This document shows, one piece after another, positions 47,129-48,970 of a DNA stretch of 48,970 nt. The DNA is from a virus: positions 1 through 48,970 of the IMG/VR virus record IMGVR_UViG_3300037493_002279, one strand, 5' to 3'. The notes beneath the pieces were generated by a model. It ran no database searches and was not told the DNA's origin. It saw only the letters and a list, made by a program, of their open reading frames with translations. Position 1 is the stretch's first letter. Every line of letters begins with the position of its first letter. Made by a program: the position numbers and the translations under genes.

Positions 47129-47469
47129 TGCCAAGATTCTTAGACACAACTGGCCTGACAAGTCTTGCAATCGGTATCTGTGACCGGTGCAAGATGAAGC
47201 GCACGTTTGTCTCATTGCAGCCGGACCCTAACTTCCCTGGCCTGCGCGTATGCGACCAGGGTTGTAAGGATGAGTTTGATCCGTATAGACTACCTGCTAG
47301 GAAGACGGAGCGCATTAATTTGAGATTTCCTCGCCCAGATACGAGCGTTGCGGTACAGCCAAACGCTATTGTGACTGGGACGAATGGTGACTTTGATTTA
47401 TCGACGAACCAAAACACGCAGACCCCAGAAAATAATGGGAATCTTGACATCATTTCCCCGAGCGAATAA
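47128..47469 (+). CDS. Zinc-ribbon-like structural-module protein
   Basis: The 113-residue protein carries C18-x2-C21 and C42-x3-C46 (GICDRCKMKRTF ... LRVCDQGC) followed by DPYRLPARKTERINLRFPRP. I recall this arrangement in small proteins between adaptor and fibre genes of podoviruses. The C-terminus is Asn/Thr-rich and flexible. Start and stop share bases with neighbours (TAATG on both sides). Probably a virion or assembly protein. Confidence 0.65.
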   Translation: MPRFLDTTGLTSLAIGICDRCKMKRTFVSLQPDPNFPGLRVCDQGCKDEFDPYRLPARKTERINLRFPRPDTSVAVQPNAIVTGTNGDFDLSTNQNTQTPENNGNLDIISPSE

Positions 47470-48970
47470 TGGCACAAGTTACGATTACCCAATTGCCGGC
47501 AGCGCAGGCGCTAACAGGCACTGAATCGGTTCCAATCAGTCAGAATGGCCAGACGGTCCAGACGACGACGGGTGCGATTGCAAACTCGCCTACCCAGCAG
47601 CAGACGTTTCTTACGGCAACTAATCAGCCTACGCTGCCTAATTCAAGGCAGCTACAGGGATCGACCGGTGTCGGCCTAGTTGACACGGGCGCCCTTGGTA
47701 CTCTGGCTGTTACGTTGAACGGCGTATCAGGCAGCCTAGAGACCTGCGTTGACGGGATGATTTCTAAGTCCAGCGGGGCAGTCGTTGGCCGCACAATCAC
47801 CGGTAGTAGTACGGGGGTAGCGGTTACTAACGGCACTGGCGCAGGCGGTAACCCTGTAATCAGCCTAGATGGCACCGTAGGGACGATTAACGGCCTCTCT
47901 GGTACTGGGATCATGGGATTGGTCGGCGGCGCCTCTGTGACCGCCCTAGAGATCTTAGGCACGGCTAGTGAGATCGTGGTTGCTGACGGTACGGGCCCAG
48001 GTAACCCAACGATTGGCTTAGCGGACAACCCGGTAATGCCTGGCGTTGAAGGTATGGTCTTGCCTATCGGGTCAACGGGGGACCGTCCTGGTGGCGCCAT
48101 AAACGGCGAGGCTCGATACAATTCAACAACAAGCCGATTTGAAGGCTATCAAAATAATAGTTGGACGAACTTTGGCTCTGGGGATGGCACTGTTACCTCG
48201 GTTGATGTTTCTGGTGGCGCGACTGGTTTAACGACCACGGGCGGCCCGGTTACGGGATCCGGCACAATTACCCTTGTAGGCACCCCAATAAGCGCAACAA
48301 ACATTGCCGGTGGAGCTGCAAATAAGATTCCTTACCAGGCCTCGCCGAGTAATACGAGCTTTGTTGACGCTCCGGTATCGGCTGATACGTTCCTCAAATG
48401 GGACGGGGCAGCGTTTGCTTGGGATACGGTTGCCGGTGCGGGTACGGTTACTTCGGTTAGCGGGGCTGGCACGGTTAACGGCATTACGTTGACTGGGACG
48501 GTTACTTCCTCTGGAAATTTGACGCTTGGCGGCACATTATCTGGGGTTAGCCTTGCTACGCAGGTAACGGGCACCTTGCCTGTTCTAAACGGCGGTACAG
48601 GGGCTACAGATGCCGCAACGGCACGGTCTAATCTAAGCGCCGCGGCTAGTGGGGCCAATACAGACATTACGTCTGTTGCGTTGACTACGGGCACGATTAG
48701 CACAACCCCATCGTCTAATACTGACATTGCTAATAAGCTATATGTTGATACTGCTGCTGCTACTGGCGTTGCTAGTTTTAGCGCTGGCACTACGGGCTTG
48801 ACGCCAAACAGTGCAACCACGGGCGCTGTGACTTTGGCGGGTACATTAGCGGTTGCTAACGGCGGCACGGGGATTACAAGCTTTGGCGCTGGTGTAGCGA
48901 CATTCCTTGGTACGCCTTCAAGTGCAAATTTAGCGGCTGCGGTAACGGACGAGACCGGCTCTGGGTTATT
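47469..48970 (+). CDS. Tail fibre protein (3'-partial, runs off the window)
   Basis: The frame is open for 500 codons to the right edge. It begins MAQVTITQLPAAQALTGTES, a common tail-fibre N-terminus for virion attachment. Repeated beta modules follow (GDGTVTSVDVSGGATGL, GAGTVTSVSGAGTVNGI) and the classical fibre segments TGTLPVLNGGTGATD, ATARSNLSAAASGAN and LAVANGGTGITSFG. Such proteins trimerise and determine host binding at the unseen C-terminus. It starts by TAATG overlap. The high density of near-identical modules may favour recombination. Confidence 0.85.
   Translation, partial: MAQVTITQLPAAQALTGTESVPISQNGQTVQTTTGAIANSPTQQQTFLTATNQPTLPNSRQLQGSTGVGLVDTGALGTLAVTLNGVSGSLETCVDGMISKSSGAVVGRTITGSSTGVAVTNGTGAGGNPVISLDGTVGTINGLSGTGIMGLVGGASVTALEILGTASEIVVADGTGPGNPTIGLADNPVMPGVEGMVLPIGSTGDRPGGAINGEARYNSTTSRFEGYQNNSWTNFGSGDGTVTSVDVSGGATGLTTTGGPVTGSGTITLVGTPISATNIAGGAANKIPYQASPSNTSFVDAPVSADTFLKWDGAAFAWDTVAGAGTVTSVSGAGTVNGITLTGTVTSSGNLTLGGTLSGVSLATQVTGTLPVLNGGTGATDAATARSNLSAAASGANTDITSVALTTGTISTTPSSNTDIANKLYVDTAAATGVASFSAGTTGLTPNSATTGAVTLAGTLAVANGGTGITSFGAGVATFLGTPSSANLAAAVTDETGSGL

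Overview
The window is most of the genome of a tailed, short-tailed (podovirus-type) bacteriophage. It carries a terminase pair, portal, scaffold, an HK97-type capsid protein, head-tail adaptor, nozzle, ejection proteins, tail fibres and a lysis cassette, packed tightly with many 1-4 base stop/start overlaps. The adaptor, nozzle and internal-protein set resembles phages such as SU10/phiEco32 and podoviruses of freshwater Beta/Gammaproteobacteria. That host range is inferred from protein style, the sigma70-like promoters and Shine-Dalgarno sites, and the proteobacterial-phage character of the YdaS/Cro-like regulator, DUF1376 protein and SSB. No integrase, tRNA, DNA polymerase or RNA polymerase was seen. 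The right edge cuts a tail-fibre gene and the left edge opens in a gene block typical of the region after tail fibres, so the contig may be a circularly permuted genome.

Layout. 1-3.2 kb: methyltransferase, small tail-associated proteins and lysis (membrane proteins, three-TM holin, candidate lipoprotein, GH24 endolysin). 3.2-16.1 kb: a promoter, then head-tail adaptor, fibre-like protein, nozzle, a very long internal protein with a Thr-Gly repeat, two further internal proteins and a lytic transglycosylase, closed by a strong terminator. 16.1-18.6 kb (minus strand): an XRE regulator, PD-(D/E)XK nuclease, winged-helix protein, SSB-like protein and small genes, divergent from the next block. 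18.7-28.5 kb (plus): YdaS/Cro-like regulator, DUF1376 replication protein, stand-alone primase zinc finger, DnaB/T7-type helicase, RusA, a NodZ/Fut8-like glycosyltransferase, an HNH protein, several HTH regulators and many tiny accessory genes. 28.5-29.0 kb: about 470 bases without a convincing gene but rich in stem-loops, with a promoter and terminator. 29.0-49.0 kb: packaging and head genes (TerS, TerL with intein, large virion-associated protein, portal, GroES-like co-chaperonin, scaffold, decoration, capsid), Lys/Gly-rich virion proteins, a second adaptor-like protein, and a tail fibre leaving the window.

Most striking features. (1) The TerL intein (31285-32196) has recognisable splicing blocks at both ends, but its middle is overprinted by a complete HNH endonuclease gene in another reading frame, with its own AGGAGG ribosome site, start and stop. 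(2) A structured, apparently non-coding RNA locus lies between early and packaging genes. (3) A duplicated promoter-operator element (a TTTAAT -10 box, 10 bases, then ACTAC-N4-GTAGT) brackets two XRE regulators.

Function calls come from motif and family recognition by eye; no database search was run.
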